This document shows, piece after piece, positions 36,801-50,100 of a DNA stretch of 64,000 nt. Made by a program: the position numbers and the translations under genes. This DNA is from Elysia crispata (lineage: Eukaryota > Mollusca > Gastropoda > Plakobranchidae): assembly GCA_033675545.1 (NCBI GenBank), contig JAWDGP010006611.1:213501-277500 (forward strand), given 5' to 3'. Each line of letters opens with the position of its first letter. Positions within the stretch are counted from its first letter, which is position 1. The notes under the pieces were generated by a model. That model saw only the letters and a program-made list of their open reading frames with translations. It was not told the DNA's origin and ran no database searches.

Positions 36801-39800
36801 CCCAAAAGTTTCTGAAAGGTCTGGGGGGTATTTTAGTTTGTCATTCTAATGTGCCAATTTCCAGTACCAAAGGTTTAGATTTGATTGAAAGCCCTTTTTT
36901 TTTTTTTGAGAAATATTGTGGATATCAAGAGATTAAACATAATATCCAGAAAAATTCCTGCATATTATACGGAAAACATTTAGGACAGCCCTTTGATTTA
37001 CGTACAAAATATTCTTTACGTTATAGATTTATCTTATGATATAGGAAAAGTTTATAGGAAAATAACATTATTGCCCAAAACATGCAGCTTGAGTACAACT
37101 TAATCAGATACGCAATTCCTAGATAGATGCTCAAAAATAAAGTTTGAAACGGCAGACCATTCAATAAAAATATAGAAGAGCATGAGCTTGGCAAGTAGTT
37201 CAAACCATAAGTAAAACTAGATTAACAGAAAAAAAGAATGCAAATAAAATCAGCCTCCTCCTCACCACCCCGTCACATAGCCAGATAGCCTAGGACTTTG
37301 CTCTCATACAGCCCCAAAATAGCAATTGGTCAGTCCATCACAGGATTGGGAATGTGGGGAATGTTTTCCCTTATACACCATTGTAGCAGAGGGGTTTAGA
37401 GTAACAACTGACATATCAATCCCGAAAACAAATAAAAAGAAACTATGAAACAATGAAAAAGATACCAGAAAAGGAACAATCACAACATATAGAGAATCAG
37501 TGAAAGGTTTAACTGAAAAAAATATTAATTCAAAGTAACAGGAGTTAAATAATAATAATAATAATAATAAAAAAGATCACTTTCGCTCTTGTTCTCCACT
37601 CTTCTTCTTGTCAATCTGATTATTTCTAGTTTCTACTGCTTTGTAAAAATATTAAACAAATGTATCTTCAAAAATAAAAATATATCTTATGATGTAGGTC
37701 TCTGTATCTCCAAATTAAACCTAGTAGCTTGGGTTGTTTACATTTTTCTTCATCTCCAATCATGTATAGAATCAAAAAAGAGTAAAAATTAGCTTTAGTA
37801 GTTTTATTTTTCATCACACCATGTAGTCTCAAATCAGATTTTTGCATTTAACAACTATTAAAAAGCTATGCCGCAAAAAAAACAAAAAAAAAAGCAGAGG
37901 GGGGAAATCATGTATTATAATATTTGTAGAAACAAAACTACAAATGTTTTAAGAGCTGAGAGGATAGAAATGAGGTAACTTGGGTTAGATTAAATAGAGA
38001 TTGTCAACACTGCTTAAATATATCTGAAATTTTATTATTTAACAACATAAATTTAATATTACAACGCCTGGAAGCAGCTTACCTCTACATAGACTTTTTT
38101 GGCTACAACCCACATTTTTAACATGACTTTGCATCAGCAAAGAAAAAGCATTTCGACTGCTTTGGTCCAAAGGCTGGTCATTCTCATGGGAATAGCTCCC
38201 AAAATAGCTTGCTCCAGATTCTGCTGGGCTTAGGGCATCTGAACTCCTGCCAAAATTTAACCCAAAGGATGGCAGTGTCGATGTTTCACAGTGTTCTGCT
38301 GCGGGAGTATTAAACTCAAAAGAAGAAGGCAACTTCAGAATGGTCTCCCTTTGGTTTGACTGCATATCCAAATCAGTCTCCATTTCCATTGACCCTGCCA
38401 TTTGAGAGTGGACTAGTTCACAGTTCTTATTTAAATGCAGCTGCTTAAGAGATGAATTTTCACTCTGATGAACATCACAATATATTGTGTCATAGCTTGT
38501 GTGATTGTCATTGACATCCACAGCCATGTCTGACTCCATATTCTGTTTCATCCCTTTAAAAAGAAGAGCCTGGGTTCGCTCTGTGAATACAAAAACATGG
38601 GGCCAACTCATAATTTTCATAACTACCTCAAGAAAAAAAAAACATGTTTACAGAGTGAAATACTGCTCTCATAAACAAAGGCTCAATAAATATCTAATTT
38701 GCTTTCTTCCCAAACTCTTCATCTCATTTGCCAAAATTTGTAATTTATGCTGAGATTCATGGGCTGTAATTTTTATCATTGCCTACTCACGCTTTCTCTG
38801 TCTACTAGCCTATATCACATTCCCTCTCTTTGTTTTCTAGCATGTGGATTTCTCTGATCATTCAAGGCAACGTGCTTTCCCTACCTCCCCATCCTCTTTC
38901 CTACAAAATGAGTAAACTGGTTACCACTGACCAGATAAATAAAAAGTGCAAAGGCTATTTTCAATTTGCAATGCAGATAGACTTCTAAATAAAATAACAT
39001 GATAACTGACTGACCTTTCCTTGTCAATTCAACACAAAAACATTTCATTTGTAAGCTTCATCAGTAAATTTACAAAATTAGAACTGATGCACATTTTATG
39101 ATTTCCTTTCTTGCCACAAATTCCACACCAATGTAAATTCTTGCAAAAGTAAAATTAACTCTCTCTAGCTCTCTCTTTCTCTCGAACTTCATGGAACTAG
39201 CAATTTGGAATTGTCTTTTTATACTTCAGGCGGCATTCACAAAGCTGATCCACGTAGTTAAACATTTGATTTTATTTTTTTTTATTACCACGATTTCTAC
39301 TGCCGCTACTACCATTGACCACCACAATTACTACCGCCACCACTACTACTATCTAGCTTTTATAGTGCTCTCAAAAAATAGGGGTGTTTATGGATTTGTG
39401 TGATTGGAAATGTTGCTTGGTCGTTGACATTGATACCATGTGGTTCTAGTGACTGTAATGTGTGAATCCAGAATGTTTCTTCGTTTAGTTGGCCTATCAT
39501 GTCTGCCGTCAGTAACTGGTCTACTGGTGTGATTTTTGCGTGGTTGATGATGTGCCCAGCAAGGTTTGGCAACAGCATTGCCTCTATCCTTGTTAATGTT
39601 GAATCTGTGTGCGTTAAACCGTTTCTGTAGTGTTTGTGATGTTTGTCCTACATACTGTTTGCTGCATAGGCTACTTGTAATGAGATAGATGACGTTGAAT
39701 GAATGGCATGAGAGGTTATGTAGTCGATGATGTGATGAGTGTACATGTCATGCATGGTCTACTACCTACTGTGTCTCTTCTTTACGCGGATGAATGATCT

Positions 39801-42800
39801 AATGAATCACGGAGGTTTTTGGGCCTGCGTAAAGCTGCCATAAGGAGGGGAGAGATGGCTTTTTTGCACTGATGTGACGATTGGAGGATAGGGAAATATT
39901 TTTTTCAATATGGACGGGATGTTTGGTAAGGTTAAATTATATGTTCATACTAAAGTAAAGGAATTCTCTCTCTATCTGTTAGGGGTCTATCTTTTCTCTG
40001 TAAGGTCTTCTATCTGGGTGTTTCTAAGGCTCTGTTTAAAGCAGCTTGAATGTGTTTGTGGAGGAAACGGCGTCTATTGAGGGGGTGTTTGAGATCAGTG
40101 ATAGTACATGTGAGTGCAGCTTCTGATGAACAACTTCTAACTAGTCTAAATGCGAGACTGTGTGGGATACTGCACTATGGGTGGCATGAGGACCAATGCA
40201 AGTAGTTGAAGGTGTCTGTGGGTCTTGAACAGAGGTCTCTGTGAAGAGAGTTGCCTAAAAGTGTGACCACGACATCAAGGAATGGAATGTGAGTGGGCAA
40301 TATGTTGAACGTGAATTTGATGGCAGTGTGAAATGTGTTGGCATGTTGGATGAATGCTTCTAGTTTGGCACGGCAATGGGTCCAAATGAGAAAGATATCT
40401 ATGTATCTTAGTCAGACGAGTGGTTTGTATGGGAAAGAATACAGAAGTCCTCTCTCGATGGCTCCCATGAATATGTTGGCATATGTAGGGGCCCGACACG
40501 TCCCCATAGCAGTGCCGTGAGTTTGTAAATATGTCATGAAAAGTGAAAAAAGTTAAGCGTGAGGATGAGGTGTATCAATGTGCAAATGAAAGACAGAAAT
40601 TATTTTGCTCCCAAATCTCTGCCTTCCTTCAGCACTACGCGACAAGCGTCCCCTCCGTACCTTCCTCATGATATTTGTGTACAATGCGCTGATGTCCATT
40701 GTACATAGAAGAATATCTGTCTTATTAATAGCATGGATTTTTCGGAGGAATTCCATGTCACCCTGCACATATGAAGGTAGCTGGCTGACCAGATCCCCAC
40801 ATACTAGTCTACAAATAGAGATATAATTGCTGTGGGACACCCTGAGTCCCCTTCTTTCTGTATCTTGGGGTGATATAAAACCTTCCCAGAGTGGGATGAG
40901 GTACGAGGAGGGCTTTACCTGACTCTAAGCTAATTTCCTGATCATTTATTCCTTTATATATTGCTTCTTGAATCTTTTTATTGAAACAATTGGTAGGGTC
41001 AGAGGGAAGTATCCTATGATAAGTTGTATTGTCGAGTTGCCTAGTGCACTCTCAAATATAGTCGGTCGTATCCATAACCATGACAGCCCCACCTTTGTAA
41101 GCAGATTTGATGGTAATTTTCTCATTATTTCTAAGCTCTCGGAGAGATTCTTTCTCCTCATGGCAGAAATTAGAGGAAACATTTCTTTGTCTTTCTGACA
41201 TAATTTCAGAAGTAACGCCTTTAATGAAAGTGTCTAAGGCTAAATCTCTTCGAGAATCAGGGGTAAAAGAGCTAGGTTTGCGGAGAAAGGCAGGAAGGGA
41301 TGAGTGTGCATCTCTAGTGTCATCTACTTCCTCGTTACCTTTTTTTTTCTTTGTAGCAAAATTCAGCGAGATGGAGGCGACAAGAAAAATATGTATAGGT
41401 TCTCACTAAGTTCTATTCGGTTGATGGGTGTGGGACAGAAGCTGAGGTTTTTGGATAGAAGTTGTGTTTGCGTTGGAGTTAGCGGCTGACAAGACAAGTT
41501 GATGTGTGTGTGAGTTAGTTATAGATTGTTCTTGTAGTTGTTTGTATTTGTCATGCTTAATAAATCTTGCTACGAATAGGTTTGTTTTTGGGCCTTATTG
41601 AGTTGTGAGGTAGAGTAGTGGTGGTGGTCGTAGTAGTAGCAGCAGCGGTAGTCGTCGTAGTAATAATAGAATGATACATCAAATGCTTAATTACGTAGGA
41701 TCAGCTAGTGTGAATGCCTGAAGTATAAAGAGACAGTTTTAAATCGCTAGTTCCATGAAGTTCGAGAGATAGAGAGAGTTAGTTTTACGACTGCAAGAAT
41801 GTACATTGTGAAATTTGTGGCAAGAAAGGAAATCATAAAATGTGTTTTAGTTGTTCTTGGGTTGAAAAGCACAATTTTGTAATAATACTGACGAAGCTTC
41901 CAACTAATGAGACGTTTATATGTTGAACTGATAATAGTATTGTTATTTCTTTTTTGTCACATAAATATAAAATTGTGTGCCTATTTCCTTTTAGACCTTG
42001 TAATATACTATTTATAGTACATGTGTTCTTTTGGATCCTTTAAAATTACCATGTTATCCTCCGAGTGGGTGTTTTTGCTTTCTATTTGTATTGAACTTTC
42101 CTTGGTGATTCATGTGCAAGGGGCTAGGGGCTACAAGTTAGGGTTCTGATTCAAATACGAGGTTCCTGAGAAAAATTATTACTTTAAGGGATGTAAAAAC
42201 AATTGTTTTTAACATATAAGACATTTCGTCTTCATTGGCTTCATCAGTAACTTTACAAAAACATAGTTTATTATCCTTAAGTTCAACTGAAGGGATTGTT
42301 TCATATTTTTCTTACACTTTTCAAAAACATCAGTTACCATTGCATCTTAATTGATCCTGGAACTTAAGCTATATGTAGTGTTTCAAGAGATGTGATCTAG
42401 CTTTAAAGTTTTGTTACTTTGACTTGGAATTAATTGAAATATCATTCATCTACACCTTGGTCAAATAAAAAATGAGTGCAATGTCACCAAGAGAAAAGAG
42501 AGAACTCACAATTCAGACAAAAAGAAAAAAAAAACAAAACATCAGAGCAAGAGTGGAAGAATGAAAAACAAACAAGCTTAATTGTAAGCAGTCTCCAAAA
42601 TATGGAAAGAAATAAACAACTGTATCACATCCCTTAAAACTTCCCAGCATAAAAGGAAATAAGTAAAAAACTACAAAATACATTTGTCAATCTTTTCTAC
42701 TTTACAACTGCAGTATGTATGAGCATTTACTTATAATTAGGAAGAGATGATGAAACAAGTAAACAGACATGTGACAGAAAATCCATTCTGTTATGATTAA

Positions 42801-44091
42801 CAAAAGTTCATTGGAACTTGATATCCTGCAAAGAGGGCAACATATACCTTTTTCATCCAATAGAGCAATAAATTCGAAGGGTGATAAAAAACACTTCAAA
42901 ATGTAATGAGCAGGGGACTTCCATGAACTACCCATCCATTTAGATATTACCCTCTCACAGAGCAGAAAACAGGAGAAAAAAAAATCACTAAAGAGATAAT
43001 GAAACAGCTGAAGCATTTACAGCCATGAACTGGGATGTAATACAGCACTTCGTGCTTCAGTACTTACATTCCTAGCTCAGGACATCCAGACTGCCCTCAA
43101 TAAGGTTTGAAAACCATGTATTGTCCGCAATTCTAGAGACAGGTAAAGCAAGACTGTATTTGGTGAAAGCCTAAACAGCAACAACTACTTCAATTGTGAC
43201 AGCATTGTCTGGTTTTTATGTTTTTTTGACTGCTTTCTTCTTAAAAATTCGACCAAATAATTTTAAAAATGTGAATTGTTCTACAACTTTCTCTTTCACT
43301 CTCATACGATGATCCCATTTTGCTTTTGTCCTATAAAGAAAATTTTTTTTTAAAAAGTGTTGGACACTAATTTTTTTAGTTTAAAGAAATGTTTATATTT
43401 AGTCTGCAATAAATGGAATTATCATTATTATGTCTACTATTACCTACTCTAAATCTTTGTTTTGGCAGAACTAAATCTAAGCCTAAGCTACAGCTCTGTA
43501 ATTTTACCAGCAAATCAAATTATTTATGTATATAGTAAAAATAAATTTGCCAGACTGCAACATTGCAAAACAACCGACTTGGAGACTGTTGGTTAGCACT
43601 TCAACTGTTCAGCGTTCTTCATAATCCAGTCTTATCTTTTGTTTCTAACCTATAAACAAAATCAAGCCTAAAAATTTTTCCTCAATACCCACCCTTCCTG
43701 AGCTCAAAAATCTATCTTCAACTATAACTATGTATCCCCCGTCATCTTTAACAAACTTTCTTTTATCTCAAAAACAGCACCTATTGGATACGATCTGATG
43801 CTGCATGCTCATTTCCTCCTTAAAGAGACTCTCTGTATCATGCTATTTGTAAGTTATTTTACATTTGCAGAGAAATTCCATCCTCTAATTAGATCTATAG
43901 GCTTTATCTTGACTAACTCTTCAAGAAAGCAATGCTTAGTTCAATTCAATACTCATCCACATCTCAGATGGCATGGGTTCAAGTCAAACCATCATTGGTG
44001 AGTTTAAGGTATCTTTTCAGTGCCCTGCCACATGGGAGGCTTAAGATTGATGAGAAAATAGGCATAAGATCACAATGTTGTGATGGGTTAG

Positions 44092-44127
<36 letters not shown>

Positions 44128-47100
44128 GTGATAAACTTATAAAGTTCTAGTGCACATTAAAAGACAAGATTTTATTTACTTTGAACACATTTGACCGAAA
44201 AAACTTTTCACGAAGTGGAGATTGAGATATTTTCACATGCCCAGCCCGCCATCAGTAATGGTAAAGGGGAGCCCAGGAGAAAGGAAGGAAGGAAGGGGAG
44301 GGAGGGGGGGAGGGAGGGAGAGAGAGAAGACCGCAGACTACAAGAGAGGGCCAGTACTTCCACATTGATGTAAGGCACAATATAATTGCCTGAAAATTAA
44401 GAATGCATTGGGTCAGGGGGACCATCAATACCTAAACCCCCATCTCTCGACACATTTTCCTTGAATTATTCCAATTTGTATCAATAAATATTAACATTAA
44501 CATTTTGTCATTGAAATTTGTTTCAAATTGCATATGAACTGCACGCAAAATTTTTTACTTAACTTTTTTAAATTGGTAAACCACATAAGCAAAAGCATTC
44601 TCTTCTCCACCCCCAAAACTAAAAACAAAATTTGATTGCACACAGAACTATGATTGTGGAGCATTCCTTTTCATTACGAATTTAGCTCATTTTTTTTTCT
44701 GTGCTCAGACTAAGAGTTTGAATGACTTGTAGCCCACCTACAGCTGTGTCCCCCAAATGTTACAGCTTTCTGTGTTTTACAGTCTCAACTGAGGCAACAT
44801 AAACTAAGGTTTACTCATCAGGGTATACATAAAGGCCTATTCTAGCTTACATATTGAGCACTGCTCCCCTTATCTTTATCTTTTCTTAAGGCATTTGGGC
44901 TGAATATGATTAAAATCAATGAGGTCTTATACTAAGTATGCTTTCTACCTAGCTTTGTAGAACAAACTAACATTGAAATCTAGACTTATATTTACTTGCT
45001 TTGACATGAAAATCACCCACTACATTATCATAGTCTCATATAATGTCGTCCCCGTTTTCCATTATAAGATCTAGATTTAGCAACTATTCTCTAGCTCTAC
45101 AAGTACAAGGAAAGAAAGAGGTTGAATCCTGAAATTAGAATTTTTCTAAAATCCTAATCTTGTAAAGCCCGCTATGGCAATAAATGCAAATTTGCAAACA
45201 AAAACAGTGACGGTTAAGTAAAGTTCTTCATTAATCTAAATGTTTTGTTGAGATAGAGAAAGTAATAATAGAGGAAAAGAAAAAAAATGGTGAAAAGGGA
45301 ACAGATTACGACATAGAAACAGACAAGCACTGAAGCAGAGGATAGAGATGGAGGGGACAGTGACACACTAAGATTAAGAGAGGAATAAAGAAGAGGGAGG
45401 GGGGAGGATGATGTGATGACATAATCATTTTCAAATACAGAAAACTGAAGTGGAAGGAAATAGGCATTCATAGAGAGAGAAACGGATAATGATACAGAAG
45501 CACAAGAGGAGAGGGAAGACGAGAACAATGAATTAAAAAGGCAAAACGAGAGGGAGGTAAGAAGAGAAAGAAAGTTCTATAAAAAGAAAGGTGATGAGAG
45601 AAGTAAAGACTAGTGCTGGGGTCTACTTGATATTTTACTACTCATTGAGTATGGGGTCCCCTGGCTCAGGATGCCCCAGGCACGGCACAGCACATCCCAA
45701 TCCGTGGCACAACAAGCTCCGATCCGAGGGCCTAAAGTTAAATCTAGGGACTCAGCAGTGAACGCAGGTGACAGACCTCGAGTCATCAAGTAGCAACTGA
45801 AAGGGCGCACCTCTAACACTTCCCGGCACCTTTATAAAGACTAACACCATGTCCAGGCTACAATATCACACACATCCTTTGGCTTAGTGTAGGTCATATC
45901 TAAAAATATAGATTAGACTTTGGATGCATAGTGTAAAAGGAAAAAAGCTTAATGAGCGAGGTTGGGCCTAGATAACAGCGGTAACAAAATTAAAATCCAA
46001 TTTAAAAATAAACTCACTGAAGTAAAAACTCTATAATTTAAGGAATTAAAACGGAGATATGTAAGCAGAGCTGATGCGAAACAATAGGTTATGCATTTAC
46101 GATTAATAAAACATAATTGTAACATGAATCTGACATTATATATTTTTTTTAGTTACAATAATAAAAATTGTAACCTGAGCGTACTATTGCAACTGAAATT
46201 TAATAACTATTAAAATTCAAAGAACAATTAAAGAGCAGCAGCAACTAGATTTTGCTCATTTAACAAAAATGCAAACAAGGAAAAATTGAATATTCAATTA
46301 ACAGAGAGCAATTTCATTGGAATAGTAGTAACTCAATATTTTAAAGTGCAATGAGTAAATACAAAGCAAAAAGAGAGGATGATTCTGTTCGGCCAGAGCA
46401 GAGAAGAATGAAGAGACGGTGTAGTTTGCCTAACAGAAAACTCTCATTAATTGCGGTATAATTCTGTGAGGACTGTATATTTTCATCTGTTGATGTTTTT
46501 TGTTATCATTTAATTACTGCGTCCTATTCCTTCCTTTCCCTCTCCACCTTTCCCCTCCCCTTAATTTCTCTTGTGCAGGGCTGACCCTCGCCCCCACAGA
46601 TTCGTGCTGACTGCTGAGTGATGTCTGGCGGGAAGGTCTATAACAAACAAAAAACTGTTGCCTACTTGTCTGCACGCTGCGCACGATATTTTTACGCATC
46701 GAATCAGTTTGAAGTTGACGGTACACATGTGCCGTTGAGAAGCTAGCATGGTTCCCACGGCACAGTATTGCGACCCCTGAATCTACTCGATGTGCCGTAA
46801 GTGTCGCTGCGTGCCGCAGGTAGTGTACTGATCCATGCCCATAGCCCCAGCACCAGTAAAGACTAGGGACAGTGGGTGTGACAGTTTCGAAGAGAGGAAA
46901 CTGAGGTTTCGTTGTTATCATATCCAATGCAGATATGAGTTTTCACCAAGTTGGACATAACTGAAAAAATGAGGCTCTACTTTAACTCAGCTACCAAAGG
47001 TGTGAAATCCTAACATGCAATGAAGGTCCACATGGATATTTCAGCGGGAACTTTAACCTTAGAACTTCCAATGCAGGGAGACAGAAAACAGTGGGAAGGG

Positions 47101-50100
47101 AAGTCACTGAGGGAGAGAAAGAAGAAGGGGGGGGGGGGTTGGGGGGGAGAGAAAAGGATTGAAAAGATTAATAAGGGATCAAAGCAACAGTCTTAAATCT
47201 ATATGTTAACAATAGGAAACTCAGGAGTAGATCAATTTTAAATATTAAAAAATTGCATTTAGACTAATTAGAGCTAGCTGAAAAGACTAACATTAAAAAA
47301 GCTGTTATCTTTTGCCATTCAAACTCAGTTTCCTAGTACTTGTGGTAGCCATTAAATTTGCTACAAGAAAGCAATGATATCTGATTAAGATTCTCGATAT
47401 ACAGATGTAGCTAGGACTACATCAAAATACAAAGCAAACAGGATTCTAGATATACAGATGTAGCTAGGACCACATCAAAATACAAAGCAAACAGGATGGC
47501 CGCTTAAAAATAGCTCTACATGAACAGCTTAGACTTTTAACCTGGATCCTATTTTAATGTTTACAGTGGCTCGATGACATCAATTGGGTCTAGATTAGAA
47601 TTTTGATCTAGAATATAGATTTTATACATAGATCTAGTCCGCATTTTTAATTGCTGTGACCCACCCAGCACTTGTCGGATTTAATTTAGTTGGATAACTA
47701 TTTTTTTTCTCAAAATTTAGTTGGTGAATATTTTTTTTTCTTTCTTTTTGGTCGTGATTTGATCATGTGTTTAAATTTTAGATTGAGGTTGAATTATAAA
47801 CCTATGCAGACCAAAACATTAAACTATTTCTTGTCAACCTAGGGCGTTTTAATCGAGGAAAACAGTATAGGCACCTTAGGGATGATATAGTGTCGGGAGA
47901 GTCAAGTGTCCACACAGATCCATTTATGCCCCAGGGTGTGGGTTCTGGAAGTAGCATGGGATTGGGGAATGAGATCAGGATTTGGTAGGGTGCCTGTGGC
48001 AAGATGTACAAAATTGCACTGTAGGGTTGACACAGACCACATGCATTGGTTGTGCACCTAACAGCTGTAAACGGGTATAAATAGGAAAAATGAGGAAGGT
48101 TAGGTTATATTTCAAAACAGAGACCACAGATATACTTATCGGCTCCAGCAGATTAGTCGGGGAGGGGCAGACCCTGATTTTATCCTTGAGGTAACGCATT
48201 ATAATCCCAGGACTTTCTTTTGGGAGGGATATGTGACGTGTCAAAATGATATTTAACTAATGATGGAAGGATCTAGTGAGGACACAGGGGATTGCGTATA
48301 CCTACCTGACGCAGCAGGAATATTATGGGTAGGACAGGGATCCCCACGATATCTCCCTTGTGCAATAGGGATATTGCGTAAGTAGCAGATGGGGTGAAAT
48401 CTTTAAGGAAAAGGGAGGATTATGGAGTAAATGGCTTGCTGCGAGTGTGGTTAGGTTTGCCTCTATAGATTTGCAGAGTGTGAAGTAGCTTTTGGGATGA
48501 AAGTTGGCAATGGGCAAGACTTTGATGTTACAAGCACAAGCTGGCTTGTTAGCTACTCAAGTCAGTCTTGGAGTATCTTTTCTTAATGAATGTGCTATGC
48601 TGAACATAAAAATGAAGGATTTATTTGTCACAAATAAATACTTTTCAAGATATAAGCATTTTTGTGTTGCTCTAAAATTACCAATGCCAATCCAAAATTT
48701 CAAAGCTGTAATATTTATCTCCTAATGATTGGAAGTTATAAAGCTTGCTTTCAAAAGAAGAAAACTATAAATTTTGAAAATCGGTCCAGAAAAAAAAAGT
48801 TATGAGGATTTAACTAATAATTTTAAGTAATCCAAAAATGTGTATAGGTGTAAAGAAGAATAAAAAAAAAATGAACCTTCTCAGAGCTTTGTTTTTATTG
48901 CGAAGGTTCTTAAAACCTAATTTCTCTATTTAGCAATATATTTCGATGAAATTTGACATGCATGTGTACTTTTTTATTTAAAGTCCCAATTTGTCAGAGA
49001 TAATTATGAAGGTTTTGTTTATGAGGGTCAATTTTTGCATAAATTAGCATAAATCACTCACTGATCCAAACTCAGGTTCTTTATTTCGTACATAACCCCC
49101 CCCCCCCCCTCAATTCCTATATTTACCAAGATATTTCCATAACATTTTGCAGGCAGAAGTATAACATTATTTAGTTTCTTACTTATTTAAAAAAAAATAT
49201 AGCATTCATATACATTAGTAAATTTATGCATAAATTAGCATAATTTACCACTTCATCTTTTATTTTATTTTAAATTTCAGCAGTTACGACCTCCAAAATG
49301 TACCTATCATAAGTATCAACCAAAGTGATTAAATTATAATTTGGTTTTGTTTTTTAATTTTTTAGAACCAGCATGGTAAGGTTTTGCATAAATTATGCTG
49401 ATGGCATAAATTATCTTCTGTTCTACACATGCTATACAGAAAGAAGTGCAATTATTTGCAACCCAAACCCCAGCAGGTCACGTTAGTCTAGACCCATTCT
49501 TGCACACCTGAATGATGATGCGATTATTTGTGCAATCAGGACATCCAGGAGATTCTTTATCCACATTGAGGATGTTAAAAAAAAAAAAAAGAAAATTCAT
49601 AGCAGCTCGTGTCAGTTACAGAGAGATAATACAATGTTTATTGAGCCGTTCTTATGCTTTAACTTTCTACTTTGGTAGCACTTGGTTGGCCTACTTAGAA
49701 TAGAAATAAAGGCGTGGTTGCTCATGAAATCACCCCAGCCTCAGCGAGCTAGTTATTTTGAGTACAATATTGTATTTGGTTACTGAATCAGTCATACTGA
49801 ACACATTTTACATTTATCAGGATTTGACAGATCTGAGGGGGTAAAAGTTAAGTCAACATGCTTCTCCAAGAGCTTTGAGTAAAAACTGTTTTTAAAAGAA
49901 AGGCATATTTCTAAACTGCTCCAAAAATATTAGAAATAGAATGAATACTTTGTGTTTCAAAAGCAATTTGATGTTTTAAAATCCCATCACTATCTATTTT
50001 AATTACGTACCTCTATCTTTGCAAGCCACTATTAAAACATTGACAATTCAATGAGATGAACTCGCCTAACCCAGTTCACATGCTCTCAACCAATGAGAGA

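Larger units (their letters stand above)
39001..41940 (-). mobile_element. Degraded Penelope-like element (PLE) with inverted terminal arms
   Basis: The element lies in Siva intron 1 with its coding order on the minus strand. Inverted repeat arms (about 39001-39355 and 41612-41940) flank a decayed RT and GIY-YIG coding region. Inverted partial terminal repeats are a known PLE arrangement. The arms share TTTATGATTTCCTTTCTTGC and GAACTTCATGGAACTAGC (in opposite orientation). Frameshifts and stops throughout show it is inactive. Confidence 0.8.

Noticed and set aside
39030-39075. Functional hammerhead ribozyme in the PLE arm
   Set aside because: The CTGATGA and GAAA cores are present, but I could not find complementary stems I and III. 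It is kept only as a motif observation.
45214-45528. 104-codon minus-strand frame
   Set aside because: Serine- and leucine-rich product from a purine-biased stretch, with no domain.
45610-45819. Minus-strand frame in a GC-rich patch, possible exon
   Set aside because: No homologous protein recognised and no acceptor/donor pair compatible with Siva.
46514-46927. 137-codon minus-strand frame
   Set aside because: It lies in a CpG-rich island with few stops by composition. The product is not recognised and no flanking splice sites match the Siva phase.
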